A DNA stretch of 64,000 bases from assembly GCF_030731045.1 (NCBI RefSeq), contig NZ_JAVALS010000004.1, positions 124,001 through 188,000 on the forward strand. Direction: 5' to 3'. The notes beneath the pieces were generated by a model. It had not been told where the DNA came from. It saw only the letters and a program-made list of their open reading frames with translations, and made no database searches. Of this stretch, positions 60,902 through 64,000 are shown in pieces (position 1 is the first letter of the stretch; each line of letters begins with the position of its first letter). Source of the stretch: Arthrobacter horti (GTDB lineage: Bacteria; Actinomycetota; Actinomycetes; Actinomycetales; Micrococcaceae). The translations under genes and the position numbers were made by a program.

Positions 60902-62768
60902 GGCGGAGGATCCTGGAGAGGACGGCGGTCCCTCCGAGGAGACCGTCCCGGAGATCTCACCCGCCGAGGCGGAAGGGCGATTCGCCGTCCGGGACGCGGC
61001 CGGCATCCTGAACCGCTACGGCCGCCGGGGCAGCCGCCTGTTCAGGCTCCATGGCCTGCGTGCGCTGGCCATCCTGCGGCGTGCCGGCCGTCTGCTGTGG
61101 CGCGGCACCGGCTGGGCCGGGCGGTCCCTGCTGCGCCGGTGGCGGCGCTCGCTCCAGTTCCGGACCGTCCTGGTCACCGTCCTCCTGGCCTCCGTGGCCC
61201 TCGTGGGGGTGGGCGCGTACCTCAGCAGCCAGATCGCCAACAGCCTGTTCCAGGAGCGGCTGCGGCAGGCGGAGACGGACACGAGGGACAGCGTCCTGAA
61301 TGTCCAGAACACCTTTGACGGGGCACAGGTCACGGACCGCGCCTCCGTGCAGAAGCTGGTCACGGACACCCTGGACGCCCTGCAGAGCAAGGACAGCGAA
61401 CTCCAGCGCCGCTACATCTTCCTCGCCGTCCCGGACCAGACCCAGCCGCGCAGCCGCTGGGTCGATTCCCGGAGCTCCCCGGACACCGGCATCACGATCC
61501 TTCCGGACGACCTCCGGAGCGCCGTCCAGAAGGGCTCGCGCGAACAGTACTGGGAGTCCATCGCGCTCCCGGTGGGATCCGAGACCGATCCGGCCATCGT
61601 GATCGGCAACAAGGTCAGCTTCAACGGCACGGCCTATGAGCTTTATCTGATCTATGACATCGTCTCCGCGGAGCAGAGCCTGAACGACATTCAGAACGTG
61701 CTCCGCATCGGAGCCGCGGTGCTCGTGGTGTTGATCGGCGTCCTGGCCTGGTACGTGACCAACACCGTGGTCCGGCCGATCAGCCATGCAGCGCACGTCT
61801 CGGAGAATCTCGCGGCCGGGCAGCTGCAGGAGCGCATGCTGGTGAAGGGGGAGGATGAGGTGGCCCGTCTGGGCGCCTCCTTCAACCACATGGCGGCCAG
61901 TCTTCAGGAACAGATCACGCAGCTGAACACCCTGTCCCAGATGCAGCAGCGGTTCGTCTCCGACGTCTCGCACGAGCTCCGGACGCCGCTGACCACGGTC
62001 CGCATGGCCGCCGACGTGCTGTACGACGCCCGGGACGACTTCGACGCCATCAACAAACGCTCCGCGGAACTGCTGCACACACAGGTCGAGCGTTTCCAGT
62101 CGCTGCTTTCAGACCTGCTGGAGATCTCCCGCTATGACGCGGGCGCGGCACGGCTGGATCCTGAGCCCCTCGACCTGGTCGCCCTCATGGGCAAGGTCAT
62201 CGACGACGCCGCCCCCGTGGCGGAGGAATACGGTTCTCCGGTGCACTTGACCGCGCTGAGGCCGGATGTGGTGGTGGAGATGGACGGCAAGCGGATCGAG
62301 CGGATTCTCCGCAATCTGCTGCTCAACGCCTTGGAACACGGTGAGAGCCGGCGGGTGGACGTGACGGTGGCGGCCAACGCCGGGGCCGCCGCGGTCACGG
62401 TACGGGACTACGGACTGGGCCTGGAACCATCGCAAGCCGCCCGGGTCTTCGACCGCTTCTGGCGCGCCGATCCGGCCCGCGCCCGTTCGACCGGCGGCAG
62501 TGGCCTGGGGCTGTCCATCGCCATGGAGGACACCAAACTCCACCGCGGCTGGCTGGAGGCGCGCGGCCGCAAGGGAGAGGGGAGCACCTTCCGGCTCACC
62601 CTGCCGCTGAAGGCGGGCGAGGAGATCGTGGAGGCCCCGCTGCCCGTGGAGAACTACCAGCCCACGGCCCCCACGGCCGTCCCCGCTCTGCCCCAGGCCC
62701 CCTTCAGCCCGGCGCTCCCGGTGCCCCCGTTCGGCACCGGCGCGGGAGATCAGGGGAGCGCTTCATGA
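60873..62768 (+). CDS. mtrB: Sensor histidine kinase MtrB
   Basis: A cytoplasmic N-terminal tail rich in Glu, Pro and Arg precedes the first membrane helix (FRTVLVTVLLASVALVGVGAYL, about residues 95-116), an extracytoplasmic sensor region, the second helix (IGAAVLVVLIGVLAWYV), a HAMP domain, HisKA with VSDVSHELRTPLTT, and the HATPase motifs (RNLLLNALEHG, YGLGLEPS, STGGSGLGLSIA). GTG 60873 overlaps mtrA by 29 bases; no other start lies before the first membrane helix. A Pro/Ala tail ends the protein. The stop overlaps the lpqB ATG. Confidence 0.93.
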   Translation: MVSDTRPASEAEDPGEDGGPSEETVPEISPAEAEGRFAVRDAAGILNRYGRRGSRLFRLHGLRALAILRRAGRLLWRGTGWAGRSLLRRWRRSLQFRTVLVTVLLASVALVGVGAYLSSQIANSLFQERLRQAETDTRDSVLNVQNTFDGAQVTDRASVQKLVTDTLDALQSKDSELQRRYIFLAVPDQTQPRSRWVDSRSSPDTGITILPDDLRSAVQKGSREQYWESIALPVGSETDPAIVIGNKVSFNGTAYELYLIYDIVSAEQSLNDIQNVLRIGAAVLVVLIGVLAWYVTNTVVRPISHAAHVSENLAAGQLQERMLVKGEDEVARLGASFNHMAASLQEQITQLNTLSQMQQRFVSDVSHELRTPLTTVRMAADVLYDARDDFDAINKRSAELLHTQVERFQSLLSDLLEISRYDAGAARLDPEPLDLVALMGKVIDDAAPVAEEYGSPVHLTALRPDVVVEMDGKRIERILRNLLLNALEHGESRRVDVTVAANAGAAAVTVRDYGLGLEPSQAARVFDRFWRADPARARSTGGSGLGLSIAMEDTKLHRGWLEARGRKGEGSTFRLTLPLKAGEEIVEAPLPVENYQPTAPTAVPALPQAPFSPALPVPPFGTGAGDQGSAS

Positions 62769-64000
62769 GCGCCCGGCTTCCGGACGCACGACGCCGGACG
62801 GCGCACCGCTGGCGAGCCGTGGTGGCCGCGCTGCTGACCGCCGTCGTCCTGCTGACGCTGGGCGCCTGCGCCTCCATCCCACGCTCGGGGGGCGTCAACA
62901 AGAGCCAGGGCAACGCCGAGGGCCAGGCCGGCGATCCGCCGGAGTACTACCCTTCCGGGCCCAGGCCGGGGGAGTCCCCGGAGTCGGTGGTGGAGGATTT
63001 CTACACCGCGGGGAACAGCTACAAGGACGATTACGCGGTGGCGCGCCAGTTCCTGGCCCAGGACGCCTCGGTGTCCTGGAAGCCCGACGCCTCGACCTTG
63101 GTGTACCGCTCGGCCAAGGTGGTCAAGGGCGCCACGGACAAGCAGTACGTCTACGAACTGGACCTCGCCTACTCGATCGACGCCCAGGGCATCATCACCT
63201 CCTACCCTCAGGGGACGGTCCGGAGGGTCCCGCTGACTCTCGGAGAGGTGGACGGCGAGTGGAGGATCGCCAAGGTCGGTGACGGGACCGCCATCCCGGA
63301 GGGGATCATGCGGACCCTCTATCAGGCGTACGTCCTGTACTTCTACGATCCGGGGTACCGCTATGCCGTCCCGGATGCGCGCTGGTTCATCAACCGCAGC
63401 ACGGTGACGAAGTCGATCGTCAGCGCGGTCCTGGGCGGGCCCGCGCCGTATCTGAAGGGCGCCGTGGTCAGTGCCTTCCCGACGGGGGCACGGCTGGCCA
63501 AGGAATCGGTTCCCGTGGTCAACCGGACGGCTCAGGTGGACCTCACCCAGGACCTGCTGCAGAGCCCGGTGACGGACCGGCGCCGCATGATCAATCAGCT
63601 GACGGCGTCCCTGGAGGGGCTGAGCAATGTCTCGGCCGTCCAGCTGCTGGCCGGTGGCACCACGCTGAGCATGGACGATTCGGCGCCTGTGGCACCTCCC
63701 ATCGTCAACCCGTCCGTACCGGACTGGCAGGTGGCGGTGCTGCAGGGGCAGCTGAACCTGTTCCAGGACAACACGGCCGAACGTATCCCCGGGCTGGACA
63801 CCGCCGCATACCTGCCGCGCCATCCCGCGGCCCCCACGGACCGCAGCTCCTACGCCTTCCTCAATCAGCAGGGCACGGACCTCTTCCTGGCACGGCCGAG
63901 CCAGCCGGTGCGGGACGTGCTGAGCGGATCGAATCTGCTGCGGCCCAGCTACGATTCGCAGGGCTGGCTCTGGAGCGGCGGTGACGGGGCCCAGTCCGCC
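62765..64000 (+). CDS. lpqB: Lipoprotein LpqB (3' end outside window)
   Basis: ATG 62765 overlaps the mtrB stop (ATGA). The signal ends in lipobox LGAC with lipid-carrying Cys35. The visible 412 codons cover the N-terminal region, a GerMN domain (AVVSAFPTGARLAKESVPVVNRTAQVDLTQDLLQ) and the beginning of the C-terminal beta-propeller-like part. LpqB binds the extracytoplasmic part of MtrB and modulates its signalling (known from mycobacteria). The frame stays open to the last base of the window. Confidence 0.93.
   Translation, partial: MSARLPDARRRTAHRWRAVVAALLTAVVLLTLGACASIPRSGGVNKSQGNAEGQAGDPPEYYPSGPRPGESPESVVEDFYTAGNSYKDDYAVARQFLAQDASVSWKPDASTLVYRSAKVVKGATDKQYVYELDLAYSIDAQGIITSYPQGTVRRVPLTLGEVDGEWRIAKVGDGTAIPEGIMRTLYQAYVLYFYDPGYRYAVPDARWFINRSTVTKSIVSAVLGGPAPYLKGAVVSAFPTGARLAKESVPVVNRTAQVDLTQDLLQSPVTDRRRMINQLTASLEGLSNVSAVQLLAGGTTLSMDDSAPVAPPIVNPSVPDWQVAVLQGQLNLFQDNTAERIPGLDTAAYLPRHPAAPTDRSSYAFLNQQGTDLFLARPSQPVRDVLSGSNLLRPSYDSQGWLWSGGDGAQSA

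Overview
The window comes from a high-GC Gram-positive chromosome. MtrA-MtrB-LpqB, AdnA-AdnB, UvrD2 with its Cys4/HRDC tail, a DUF2342 protein, a UPF0182 protein and the coproporphyrin-dependent heme pathway with HemQ all point to an actinobacterium. Gene content and order look most like the Micrococcaceae (Arthrobacter-type); that family placement is inference. There are no insertion sequences, prophage genes or CRISPR arrays. The DNA is almost entirely core chromosome with one clear foreign-looking gene.

Layout. 1-1444: the C-terminal end of a MoeZ-like sulfurtransferase and two small unknowns. 1504-13778: every heme enzyme from glutamyl-tRNA to heme (hemA, hemE, cgoX, hemQ, hemH, hemC, hemD, hemB, hemL), interrupted between hemB and hemL by a low-GC gene with a PD-(D/E)xK-like core and by a luciferase-like flavoprotein gene. 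13802-19022: a GH3 lipoprotein, a LysE-type exporter with a divergent Lrp regulator, and an amino-acid ABC transporter. 19369-32349: a DNA-repair block (DEDD exonuclease, alkyltransferase-like protein, AdnA, AdnB, NudC, UvrD2) followed by the syntenic peptidase, DUF2342, Lon/PDZ and UPF0182 genes up to 38241. 38377-38680: two identical initiator tRNA genes. 38807-47245: a FUSC transporter, a secreted sedolisin, an acetyltransferase, PspA, a TPM-domain membrane protein and an HtrA protease, an envelope-stress set. 47467-52018: etfB-etfA, a PIG-L deacetylase and a gluconate kinase/permease pair. 52160-60149: TrmL, a J-domain protein, a lipid kinase, a cysteine desulfurase, a ferredoxin-reductase-type flavoprotein, MnmA, chorismate mutase and a MetE-like protein. 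60218-64000: mtrA-mtrB-lpqB, with lpqB cut by the window end.

How the parts work together. The cysteine desulfurase and MnmA can jointly supply 2-thiouridine in tRNA. AdnAB resects DNA double-strand ends. The heme genes carry out the route coproporphyrinogen III to coproporphyrin III to Fe-coproheme to heme. Regulation is visible at several points: a shared inverted motif at the hemA and hemQ promoters, a palindrome downstream of the gntK promoter, a hairpin enclosing the hemL start codon, and long perfect hairpins between convergent genes. At least a dozen genes have a TANNNT-like hexamer 5-7 bases before the start codon, the arrangement expected for leaderless mRNAs.
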